From Spongilla lacustris (Eukaryota > Porifera > Demospongiae > Spongillida > Spongillidae), in NCBI GenBank assembly GCA_949361645.1, contig OX442436.1, positions 6,612,862 to 6,676,861 on the forward strand: DNA of 64,000 nucleotides. Reading direction: 5' to 3'. The position numbers were made by a program, and so were the translations under genes. A model generated the notes under the pieces. That model was not told where the DNA came from, did not search any database, and worked only from the letters and a program-made list of their open reading frames with translations. This document shows positions 1 to 11,028 of the stretch, in pieces; position 1 is the stretch's first letter; each line of letters begins with the position of its first letter.

Positions 1-1475
1 ATAAGTGTATGGTGGGGAGGTGATAAGTGTATGGTGGGGAGGAGATAAGTGTATGGTGGGGAGGAGATAAGTGTATGGTGGGGAGGTGATAAGTGTATGG
101 TGGGGAGGTGATGTGTATGGTGGGGAGGAGATAAGTGTATGGTGGGGAGGTGATAAGTGTATGGTAGGGAGGTGATAAGTGTATGGTGGGGCGGTGATAA
201 GTGTATGGTGGGGAGGAGATAAGTGTATGGTGGGGAGGTGATAAGTGTATGGTGGGGAGGTGATAAGTGTATGGTGGGGAGGTGATAAGTGTATGATGGG
301 GAGGTGATAAGTGTATGGTGGGGAGGTGATAAGTGTATGGTGGGGAGGTGATAAGTGTATGGTGGGGAGGTGATAAGTGTATGGTGGGGAGGTGATAAGT
401 GTATGGTGGGGAGGTGATAAGTGTATGATGGGGAGGTGATAAGTGTATGGTGGGGAGGTGATAAGTGTATGATGGGGAGGTGATAAGTGTATGGTGGGGA
501 GGTGATAAGTGTATGGTGGGGAGGTGATAAGTGTATGGTGGGGAGGTGTATGGTGGGGAGGTGATAAGTGTATGGTGGGGAGGTGATAAGTGTATGATGG
601 GTAGGTGATAAGTGTATGGTGGGGAGGTGATAAGTGTATGATGGGGAGGTGATAAGTGTATGGTGGGGAGGTGATAAGTGTATGATGGGGAGGTGATAAG
701 TGTATGGTGGGGAGGTGATAAGTGTATGGTGGGGAGGTGATAAGTGTATGGTGGGGAGGTGTATGGTGGGGAGGTGATAAGTGTATGGTGGGGAGGTGAT
801 AAGTGTATGGTGGGGAGGTGATAAGTGTATGGTGGGGAGGTGTATGGTGGGGAGGTGATAAGTGTATGGTGGGGAGGTGTATGGTGGGGAGGTGTATGGT
901 GGGGAGGTGATAAGTGTATGGTGGGGAGGTGATAAGTGTATGATGGGGAGGTGATAAGTGTATGGTGGGGAGGAGATAAGTGTATGGTGGGGAGGTGATA
1001 AGTGTATGGTGGGGAGGTGATGTGTATGGTGGGGAGGAGATAAGTGTATGGTGGGGAGGTGATAAGTGTATGGTGGGGAGGAGATAAGTGTATGGTGGGG
1101 AGGAGATAAGTGTATGGTGGGGAGGTGATAAGTGTATGGTGGGGAGGTGATAAGTGTATGATGGGGAGGTGATAAGTGTATGGTGGGGAGGTGATAAGTG
1201 TATGGTGGGGAGGTGATAAGTGTATGGTGGGGAGGTGATAAGTGTATGGTGGGGAGGTGATAAGTGTATGGTGGGGAGGTGATAAGTGTATGGTGGGGAG
1301 GTGATAAGTGGATGGTGGGGAGGTGATAAGTGTATGGTGGGGAGGTGATAAGTGTATGATGGGGAGGTGATAAGTGTATGGTGGGGAGGTGATAAGTGTA
1401 TGATGGGGAGGTGATAAGTGTATGGTGGGGAGGTGATAAGTGTATGGTGGGGAGGTGATAAGTGTATGGTGGGGA
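1..1475. repeat. 22-bp minisatellite in the D2 intron of RPTP-1
   Basis: About 65 tandem copies of a 22-bp unit of the form ATAAGTGTATGGTGGGGAGG followed by TG. Variants include GGAG for GGTG, ATGATG for ATGGTG, and units shortened by about 8 bp that lack ATAAG. The array starts outside the window and lies in the intron downstream of the D2 exon remnant at 1566-1635. It is the same unit and the same intron as in RPTP-2 and RPTP-4. Confidence 0.97.
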
Positions 1476-1565
1476 GGTGGGGGGAATAGGTGTATGATGG
1501 TAAGATGAACATACAATGGGAATTTGGGGATGGGGTAATGGGAATGAGGGGATGGGATTGCACAC

Positions 1566-4500
1566 CATTTTCATAGTAATTCTTGTCAACATGGTCCTGT
1601 TCTCTGTACTCTGAGGTGTCCATACTCCCTAGAAGCTGGGGAAGAAGGGAGAGTGTGCAACCATTGTTCTAGGAATGTGAAGGCCTGGGACCCATACATG
1701 ACCCACATGGCATGTGATACATACATGACCCACATGGCATGTGATCCATACATGTTCCACATGGCATGTGGTCATGTGACCCATACATGATCCACATGGC
1801 ATGTGATCATGTGACCCATACATGACCCACATGGCATGTGGTCATGTGATCCATATATGACCCACATGGCATGTGGTCATGTGACCCGTACATGACCCAC
1901 TCATGTGACACATCATCATATGTGGCGAGTAAGATCATGTGATCCATGCACACAAATACTAACATATAATGTTATCCTTGATACATTCTGTACACTACTG
2001 ACATCTTTTTACCTCAAACTGTTCCTCAAAACCTGAACGGTTCCCTCCCTCAGGTACTTTGTGCAGTTCATTAATCCTGGTGCGCAGTTCAGAGGCATTG
2101 ATGTAAGTATCCCCACATGTGATGGGACCCCTAGGAGGTGCTGGTGAATGGAGGAAGGGAGGTGGGAAGGAGAGAGGGGAGAGAAAGGGTTACTTATGTT
2201 GTACTGTGCATTGTCTGATGATCATTTTGCAATGGTTGGCTATTGCTTGAAGTCGTGTTGTATTACATTTCAAATTGGTTGACAAGTAAACAATAAGGTA
2301 ATCAAGGTAATCAATTATAATAAATAACTTTGGCAATGAGGTAACGCACCCCTACAATACCTGGTGAGATGTCAGGGTCTTGTGGCCCCAGCTGTTCTTC
2401 GGTAATGGCCTCCAGCCGGGAAGCCCTAAGTGCTATTGGCTCTGTGCCTGTGTCATGTGCCTTGACCCTGAGTGTATTAAATGTCATACCACACATACCC
2501 CCATAGAGCACTCAACACACACCCCATAGCACACTCTACACACCCCACAAGGCCATATTCTCCCCAAACAGCACACACACACAGCACACACCCACACAGC
2601 ACTCACCTATACCTGTAATGTCTGAACAACACGGCACTGAGCAAGATAATGGCGACCAATGTTACCACGGGGAGCACCACGGCAATGGGGATGGCACAGG
2701 TCATGTAAGAGGTGCCACATGGAGCCTTATATGGAAGTATGTTCACTGGAGACGGTAGTGATTGAGCTGGGCACCAATTAGAGTAACTGTAAGCTGTTTA
2801 CATGTCTGGATACTTACTTGTGATAGTGGTATTGGTGGTGGCCCCAACCCCAGCAATGGTTCCTGCACTGACTGATACCATGTAGGTCACCATTGGGTCC
2901 AGACCAGTGATGAGGAAGGTTGTGGTGTCAGCAGTCAGGTTGGCTGTCCCTCCTCCTGTGGTCCCTCTGGTCCCTCTGGTACCAGGTGTCCAGGTGACCA
3001 GGTAGTACCTGACAAACCCTCTGGCCTCAACTGGAGACAGAGGCTTCCAGCTGAGAAGAATGGTGCTTCCATTTATGGAGGTGACCGTAATGTTGAGAGT
3101 ACCACTGGGAGCTGGGGAGAGGGAAGTGGGTTAACCCTTTAGGAGCTAGTACCACTGGGAGCTGGAGAGGGAAGTGGGTTAACCCTTTAGGAGCTAGTAC
3201 CACTGGAAAGCTGTAATGTGCAAGCAAATTGGACTCAATAGTAATATTGCAGTTTAGTTTATTGGTAAATGATGGATCATTTATTGATGATCTTGTGATA
3301 AGAGGTGTGCACGTCATGTGATAAGAGGTGTGCACGTCATGTGATAAGAGGTGTGCACATCTTGTGATAAGAGGTGTGCACGTCATGTGATAAGAGGTGT
3401 GCATGTCTTGTGATAAGAGGTGTGCACGTCTTGTGATAAGAGGTGTGCACATCTTGTGATAAGAGGTGAGCACGTCTTGTGATAAGAGGTGTGCACATCA
3501 TGTGATAAGAGGTGTGCACATCATGTGATAAGAGGTGTGCACATCATGTGATAAGAGGTGTGCACGTCTTGTGATAAGAGGTGTGCACGTCTTGTGATAA
3601 GAGGTGTGCACATCTTGTGATAAGAGGTGTGCACGTCTTGTGATAAGAGGTGTGCACGTCTTGTGATAAGAGGTGTGCACATCTTGTGATAAGAGGTGAG
3701 CACATCTTGTGATAAGATGGTGTAACCCAAAGACTAAATTATTCCTTAGCTTAGAACTGTAGGTGCCCTCCCTACAGTAGGTGCTGAGATACCCAAATGG
3801 CCATTTGGTTATTAATATGCCAGTACTTACCTAGCTCCTGAGAGAATATGATTTGCGATGTATTTCCTCCAACTGCAGTTCCAAATATAGCCCACACTGT
3901 TGCTATGAAGGGTATCCCTGCAGCTGAATGGGGAAGAGGAGAATGCAGTTACCACACCTCCATACAGAACACTTACCATAGCTCCTTGTCAAGGTGTAGT
4001 TCTGTTGAGTGGTGGTACCCATCTCTACCAGGGTTCCATCAGAGTACATTGTCATGGTAACAGTGTAGTAGGAAACTGTATTGCAGTTCACTACAGGCGC
4101 CTCCCACACTAGTCGTCCACTGGACTGAAGAGTAAGTCCTGATACCATACCATCTGGTACAGGAATGTGTTCATGTGTGCATGGAGAGGTGTCCATGTTG
4201 TGTAAGCACATGGATAGTACCTTCCAACACACATGTGGCTTACAGAGTGAGAATTTCACCACTCCAGTGGTTGCATAGGCCACCACAGGGACATCATCAG
4301 GAACAGCCACTGATGCCTCACACTGGTAGACATAGCTACCACCCACAGAGGACCCTGCTATGGTCAGCGTGCTCACATTGGCCCCTTGAGGGGTCATGGA
4401 CACATTTGTGCTAGGAACCCCAGGACCCAGGGGGCTGAATATCCCCCCACTGCCTCTGTACCAGGAGAACACCACAGGGGGAACAACAGACAGAGGTTTG

Positions 4501-5763
4501 GCAGCTGTACAGTTGAGCTGAAGGACTGCCTGCTGACAGGAGGGACCGCTAATGGTGGGGCTGAGGGTCAGGGCTGGAAGAGGACCAGTGAGAGAGTACC
4601 CAGCACACACATGGTGTGGGGAACATACCACTGACCACCACGGTAGTCAAAGAGGAGGATAGTGTGTATTGAGTGAAGTATGGAGTGTACACAGTCCCCA
4701 CCGAGCACTGGTACATGCTGTTATTGTCTTGTGAGCTCAGGGTTGAAAAGGTGAGCGTTGAGGTGTAAAAAGTGAACCCCTGGTTCTGTATGGTAGTTAC
4801 ATTCTTCACATAGATACGCCCACTGGATGACATCACTACTCCTGTTGGACCAATCCACTGAAAGACTAAGGGTTTGTCGTTAGTACCCCCAATACTAGCA
4901 CTGCAGATGATTGCTATTGATCCACCAACAGTGCCATACAGCTGAGGTACAGTATTTCCTATTGTGACTTGCGTAACTACAGGAGAAAGTTGTTAAGGTG
5001 ATATCCCCAGTCCTACCCCTCACCTGTGACATTGAAGGCATAGCTGGCATTTGTACTAACTCCATTTGCACTGGCAGTGCATACATACAGACCTGCATAT
5101 GACAGGACCACTGGAGAGGGCAGTGTAAGTGATCTTGAGGAGGTACTGCCAGAGGTTGTCAGAGATCCCACTTGTACCACTACTCCAGCAGGGTATGAGG
5201 TCCAGGTGACATTGGTGGAGTTAGCTGTGCAGGTCAATGTGTATGATGTCATAGTTCCCAACGTAGCCGCTGGGGAAATCCCTCCAGTGATGGTGATGGT
5301 AATGAACTGGGCACTAGCTGTGATATTAAGAACATTAATCATTAAGTCTCTTGACGCTATTAACCCTATCAGCAGTATGTAATATACTTGGCTGGTTATA
5401 ATTGGCTACACTGCCAACTTGAGACTGGGAACTACTGTGTTAATTTAACTACGGATGTATTACGTACATGTGTGTGAACATGTCGTGTGTATTTATTTAC
5501 TACCTCACGCGAAACGTTAACGTGTATTACAATGACGTCAGCCTTATGGACGTAATCGTTAAGGGCTCTCAGTTGTACTAACAGGAGGCAAACGAAAAAC
5601 CAGTGCCGCCTGAGCGATCCTGTGCAAGCAAAAGGAGCCCCGCCCTCTTATTACCATAGTTTCTGATGCGCATGCTCCGAAAGCTTGCGTTCCTTCACAC
5701 AGACTTACATGTTCCGCAGACCGCCAGCATGAGAAGTGCGCACAGGCTGTAGGTCACCACCAT
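1566..5763 (-). CDS. RPTP-1: Ig/FN3 receptor phosphatase paralogue lacking D1 (3' end outside window)
   Basis: Fourth gene of the tandem array in transcription order, running off the left edge. Exons 5' to 3': 5763-5709 (signal peptide), 5317-5024 (Ig1), 4976-4629 (Ig2), 4573-4244 (Ig3), 4153-3977 and 3923-3831 (FN3, split over two exons), 3111-2818 (FN3), 2766-2607 (membrane span rich in Val/Leu/Ile), 2467-2361 (short tail), 2140-2013 (remnant of the last D1 exon), 1635-1566 (remnant of the first D2 exon). Every junction is GT-AG and phases agree, so the frame stays open. All exons carrying the WPD and Cys-x5-Arg motifs of D1 are missing, and the D2 motif KNRY has become KNYY. It may be a D1-less receptor or decoy, or a decaying pseudogene. 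An alternative ending is read-through of the donor at 2361 to a stop near 2311, giving a short-tailed receptor. The ectodomain is well supported; the intracellular part is not. Confidence 0.7.
1685..1915. repeat. ACCCACATGGCATGTG tandem repeat in RPTP-1 intron
   Basis: Seven to eight imperfect units built from CCCACATGGCATGTG and ATCATGTGACCCATACATG, about 27-36 bp each. They lie in the intron between the D1 and D2 remnants of RPTP-1. Confidence 0.85.
3112..3215 (-). repeat. Duplicated 3' splice site unit before FN3-2 exon of RPTP-1
   Basis: One good extra copy and one degenerate copy of a roughly 48-bp unit that contains the acceptor CCCAGCTCCCAGTGGTAC of the FN3-2 exon. In each extra copy, exon-like sequence runs into an in-frame TAA within eight codons. 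Related arrays occur at 16828, 26369 and 42538. Confidence 0.75.
3290..3720. repeat. 23-bp minisatellite in RPTP-1 intron
   Basis: About 18 copies of a 23-bp unit, GTGATAAGAGGTGTGCACGT plus CTT, with C/A and T/A variants. It lies in the intron between the split-FN3 exon (3923-3831) and the FN3-2 exon (3111-2818). RPTP-2, -3 and -4 lack it, so it expanded in this copy alone. It produces spurious open frames of 60-148 codons. Confidence 0.95.
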
Positions 5764-6962
5764 GCCTGCTAGCCGTAACACAATGGGCGTGGTTACCTCG
5801 CGCAGGGGATGCTGGAAAGTCACCTGCTATCCTGACTTCGGCAAATAAAAAAAAAGTAGTGCCAAATCTGGATATAATTATTCATCTCCAGGTGCCCCAG
5901 CTATAAATTTAGTATTTCCGTAGATAGCTAACCTTTCAAAAATGCGCTGTACTGTACGCCTCGGTTGATTTATCATAATAATTAATACATGTAGTTTATA
6001 CATATTACACATATACATTACAAACAAAAGGACTTATATTACAATAAGTTCTATGGATCTTCCACAGATGATCCTGCTCGAGACAGGAGTGCCCGTGCGT
6101 TGGCTCACATCAAAGTCAGGCTAAGCCTGCCATACAATAGACAGGTAGCTTGGGACTTGGAGCAATTTCTCAAGTATACTTGATTTGACCCGGTTTTTTT
6201 TTTGCAGTGCTAACTGAAGGAGCGCTAATCTTTAAAAAAATCACAGAAGACTCCGCTTTATTTGACTTCACGCAGCAGACGGACATTTTAATACGATATA
6301 ATGATAATGGTACGTAGCTACCTAGCCTGTTTACCTCATCTTCATGGGCCTACGCAGCCTTCGGGAACGAGGGACGGGAGGGGGGGAGGGGGTGAATTAG
6401 GTGACCTTTTGTGACTGTATTACGTAATCGTTTCCAAATGTTTTGTCAATCAGAGATAACATATAGACATATACATGTATCAGTATCCATGTTGAATTCT
6501 GGATCTGCATGCTACTAAGCTGTCTACTTTGCACCAATGTCCTTTGGTGCTATAGTAATTCAAGCGTCTACAGTGTTTCCAGTGTTCCCCAGTGTCAGAG
6601 GTGTTTCCAGATTTTGCAGTGTTTCCAGTGTCTGCACTGTTTCTAGTATTGTTCTTGTTTTAGTATATAAAAACGAGGCTGCATAATGTCACAGCTCTAC
6701 CAAATTGCATTTGCATTGATCTTGGTATGAGAACTACAGGAGTGGTACATCTATAATGGTGGCTAGAGGCACACATATGTAGATGTACTTGTACATGCAT
6801 AGACTGATGTATGGTACGTGTCACTTTAATTGTCTCTCTTGACCAGTGGATGTTGATATGCTGGCCAACCTGAGACCCTCATATGCAGAGCCAACAGCCA
6901 AGGGCAGATAACAGCCTTATGAAAAGGCTAACTTTGGGCTTGTATCTGCTGAACTGTAACTA

Positions 6963-6992
6963 ACATAGGCGTAGGACGCGGGGGGGGGTATC

Positions 6993-7023
<31 letters not shown>

Positions 7024-7075
7024 ACTTTTGCTATTGGGGGGGCTAAGCCCCCTCACTTCTTGGGCCCATATTTTT
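6963..7075. mobile_element. Possible transposon end: GGCGTAG motif with poly-C block
   Basis: ATAGGCGTAGGACGCG followed by runs of G and then about 35 C, then GGGGGGGCTAAGCCCCCT. The layout of GGCGTAG plus a homopolymer recurs at 7965-8030. I infer decayed DNA-transposon or MITE termini; no transposase was seen. Confidence 0.35.
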
Positions 7076-7964
7076 AAATATTAATCGATCTGTTAACGGA
7101 TTCGGTGAGAAGCAAGATCACGGCGAGCAGAATGGAGCTGATTCCTATATCTGACTGTTTTCGGAACGGAATCGGCTTGTTACTTTTATACACAAAGAAC
7201 CTTACTAAATCACCAGCGTATACGTAGGCGTCGGTATGGCAGCGATTCTGACCCTCAATTACATCAAACACCTGATGCCACGATTATTACTGATAGACTG
7301 ACATAATTATACATGTATATGGGGAAATAAAAAAGGGACGTAACGCAACGAGCCTCAAGGTGGACGCAATGTACGCGTAATTAAAATTTTACACCGCCAT
7401 TTAATATGGACAGTCGAATTTCAAGTGCATAAGAAAGAATGAAGTTGTAGAGGACCTAAGAATCTCGCATATCAAATAAAAATAACATGCATGCATTAGG
7501 TCCCTTTTCGCGGATATTTTCTCATATTCAAAAGTGACTGATTGATGTCATAAATTGCACAGCAAGGTTCTTTATAGGGCTACTACTACTAGACATCGCC
7601 GCAGGCAGCAAATGTGCAGCAAAGACACGTAAAACAGTAAAAGGCTCTATGTAAGGCAATGCTGTACCAAGGATATACATGCAGACTTAGCTTTTAGTCT
7701 TCTAATCTCCATCTTAACTGTTGTCATGAAATCGTGTGTCGAAGAAATGTTTTGGCAACCCCAATCGTGCTGTGTATATGCACACACTCTGACGTATACA
7801 ATTATCTCTGCATTTACACTCATATATCATTCTCATACTACATGTATACATGTATACATGTATATGCCATACTATATGCGTGCGCGTATACATGTCAGTG
7901 AAAATCTTTTAACTACAATGGAATTATGTAAAGTTAAAGCATCGCGAAATACGGTTTTGTAACC

Positions 7965-7993
7965 AGTGGCGTAGCCATGGCTATTTCATGGCT

Positions 7994-8026
<33 letters not shown>

Positions 8027-8030
8027 TAAC
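7965..8030. mobile_element. Possible transposon end: CAGTGGCGTAGCC with poly-G block
   Basis: CAGTGGCGTAGCCATGG is followed 26 bp later by about 27 consecutive G and then CCTAACCC. It resembles the block at 6963-7075 and may be the other end of the same decayed element. The family is not identified. Confidence 0.35.
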
Positions 8031-8618
8031 CCTAAATAATAATATTAGCGCCTCCTTCCCATAGTCACCGGCAAACACACGCACTATCACTGGTCGATCC
8101 GTTTAGACTTTAGTTTACTTCGTCAACAAAATTAAAATGCGAACCGCAATGTCGCTGCTCTACATGCATCATCGAATCCTCAATCCGATTCTCCACTGCA
8201 ATCAGAATCTTCTACATCTTGCACTGTTTGAAACTGTCTTATAATACCAGACCGCTCAAAAGTCTAGCGAGCCATGATGTAATTAAGACATATACTATAG
8301 GCTGGTTCAGCCTGGTTGTCTTAATTACGTCATACGCTTACATCAAGTTACATGGGATTGCCTCCATGCATGACGCGCATGCATGGAATTATTAAAAAGA
8401 AATATACTGGAATCTAAATTACAACAACTCTTGCATCAAAAAAGGTTGTTACGTTATTTGTTGCCCCCATGCAGCTCCATGGCAGGTGTGCATCGTATGT
8501 TGTCAGTTTTCAATTATTACTAGTATTCATTAGTCAGAGGATGTGTAAGTATTTAGGTGCATTAATTGTATATGCATGTCCTGTTGGCCGTCGTTCTGGA
8601 AATTAAGTCATATCTATT

Positions 8619-8624
8619 TTTATT
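8619..8624 (-). promoter_or_regulatory. Candidate poly(A) signal of RPTP-2
   Basis: AATAAA on the minus strand, about 235 bp after the RPTP-2 stop. The same hexamer sits in the matching position after RPTP-3 (20876-20881), inside the conserved 3' flank. Confidence 0.3.
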
Positions 8625-8858
8625 TTGGGGACAATAATAATTATATGATATAACACTGAACAGTGTTTAACTGCAATAATGTACATACAGCTTGTTTTGG
8701 CAGTTCATTATTTTCTTCCAATCCATTGCAACTGTAACACATGTTACTTGTGATTCTGGAAACTAACTGTATGCCGAATATGGATGCACACACACATATT
8801 ATGAAGTACAAAAGCAAACCATTAATGTATTATGCCAACATGATTTATCAGCTTCCTC

Positions 8859-10989
8859 CTAAACAGCACTTGGATCACTTGGGTGATGTGATTGGAAGTT
8901 TGCATACTTGCTCTTGTCCAGTTCATTCACATAGTCTGCAACTGTGTTATGGCAAAGTATGTACTGCTCCTGTGGGTGAGCACAAAGGTCAAACTATGTC
9001 AATAGGTGACAGAATTAAGCTGACCATAGTAGTAACAAAGTTCTGGCGATGGGTCCTTGAGGACTTGATGAACTGGAAGAAGTCCACCACATGTTCAGTC
9101 TTGAGTCTCTCCATCATGGCATGGATGGTGATGAAGGCACCAGTACGACCCATACCATCACTGGGGGGAGGGAGGAGGGGGAGGAATATATGCATTAGGG
9201 ACACTCATCTAGGGACACAGGTATATCACCACTGTGGTATAATATTTTTTTACCACCTTGAAATAGCATTGTAAACATGCCCCTCCCCCACCAAGCTCCT
9301 GAGCATAATCACAGGTATATCAGCATCGTGGTTATAATTTTTTGGCCACCTTGAAATAGCACTGCAAACATGAAAACATTTACATGTAAGCATTAATGGT
9401 TGATATCATATGATTGTCGTTAAACACATGAGCCTTTTTCCGCAGTGGTTGGGGGGGGGGGGGGGGGGCTGGCCTGCAGTAGTGGAAAGTTGTCAGCTTG
9501 AATCAACTACGCACTTTTGTATATAGCTGAGTCATTGAAGCTAAACTTGGACATTAACACCCCCTCCTCCCCAGACCATTCAGCAGGTAGAACTCACTTG
9601 CACACAACTGTAGTGCACTTGTTCCCTGTCTGCATCTGGGCTTTGAGCAAAGCCTTGTTCATTTTAATAATAGATGCATTGGACGTTGGACTACAGTTCT
9701 CAGGCCATCCAGTGTAGTGAAACAGGTGTACAGTGCTACATTGAGTTGGAACCTGGGGAGGAGGGAAGGAGGGAGGGAGGAGGGAAGGAGGGTAGGATAA
9801 GACAGAACAAATGGTCAGCTCACACAGTCTCAACTGTTGGTGGACCACATCACAGCTAGGTGCGATGTGCAATCCACCCATAGCTACATACCACTAGGTC
9901 TATTTTAAATTTAGAGCAATTGCTGTCACACTCCAATGCATTCATTTCTGAAATATGCATGACATGACATTATTGTGTATGTCCCGGTTAATGTTCCATG
10001 TAGTCGATCATGTACACGTATCAACCCCATACCATCAGGTATCTTGATCTTACCCCATACCATCAGGTGACTTTGATCTTACCCCATACCATCAGGTGAC
10101 CTTGATCTTACCCCATACCATCAGGTGACCTTGATCTTACCCCATACCATCAGGTGACTTTGATCTTACCCCATACCATCAGGTGACCTTGATCTTACCT
10201 CATACCATCAGGTGACCTTGATCTTACCCCATACCATCAGGTGACTTTAGTTTTACCCCATACCACCAGGTGACCTTGATCTTACCCCATACCATCAGGT
10301 GACCTTGATCTTACCCCATACCATCAGGTGACCTTAATCTTACCCCATACCATCAGGTGACCTTAATCTTACCCCATACCATCAGGTGACCTTGATCTTA
10401 CCCCATACCATCAGGTGACCTTGATCTTACCCCATACCATCAGGTGACCTTAATCTTACCACATACCATCAGGTGACCTTAATCTTACCACATACCATCA
10501 GGTGACCTTAATCTTACCCCATACCATCAGGTGACCTTAATCTTACCACATACCATCAGGTGACCTTAATCTTACCCCATATCATCAGGTGACCTTAATC
10601 TTACCCCATATCATCAGGTGACCTTAATCTTACCACATACCATCAGGTGACCTTAATCTTACCCCATATCATCAGGTGACCTTAATCTTACCACATACCA
10701 TCAGGTGACCTTAATCTTACCACATACCATCAGGTGACCTTAATCTTACCCCATACCATCAGGTGACCTTAATCTTACCCCATACCATCAGGTGACCTTA
10801 ATCTTACCTTTTCTTTCTCTTCCTTCAGTTCTAGTTTGTACACTGTGATTTGATCCTTAGCTACATGTAAGGTATCAGCTGGATTCCCCATGAGGGTGAC
10901 TGCCATCTTTCCATACACCAGTGTCTCCCCAGGCCTCATAGGCCAATACTGTACTACTCTGTCCTGTTAGTGAAGGCATCAGATACACA

Positions 10990-11028
<39 letters not shown>

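Larger units (their letters stand above)
5764..8858. other. Intergenic region between RPTP-2 3' end and RPTP-1 5' end
   Basis: No convincing gene. Positions 5764-6660 align by eye with the 5' flank of RPTP-2 (19053-20600), showing that the duplication unit includes upstream sequence and so probably the promoter. Poly-C at about 6988-7023 and poly-G at about 7997-8024 each follow a GGCGTAG motif and may be transposon ends. A short inverted repeat (about 17-bp arms) lies at 8272-8330. Positions 8390-8830 match the 3' flank of RPTP-3 at 20650-21070. Confidence 0.6.

Noticed and set aside
1566..1635. Frameshifted pseudo-exon at the D2 start of RPTP-1
   Set aside because: At first it looked broken, but length and phase still agree with the paralogues. 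I kept it as a divergent in-frame exon, not a proven pseudogene.
7074..7271. Minus-strand frame of 65 codons with a hydrophobic end
   Set aside because: No family recognised, and it adjoins a poly-C transposon-like block. It could equally be chance.
8741..9274. Plus-strand frame of 177 codons (and similar at 21075 and 30036)
   Set aside because: Antisense shadow of the last two D2 exons of RPTP-2, -3 and -4.
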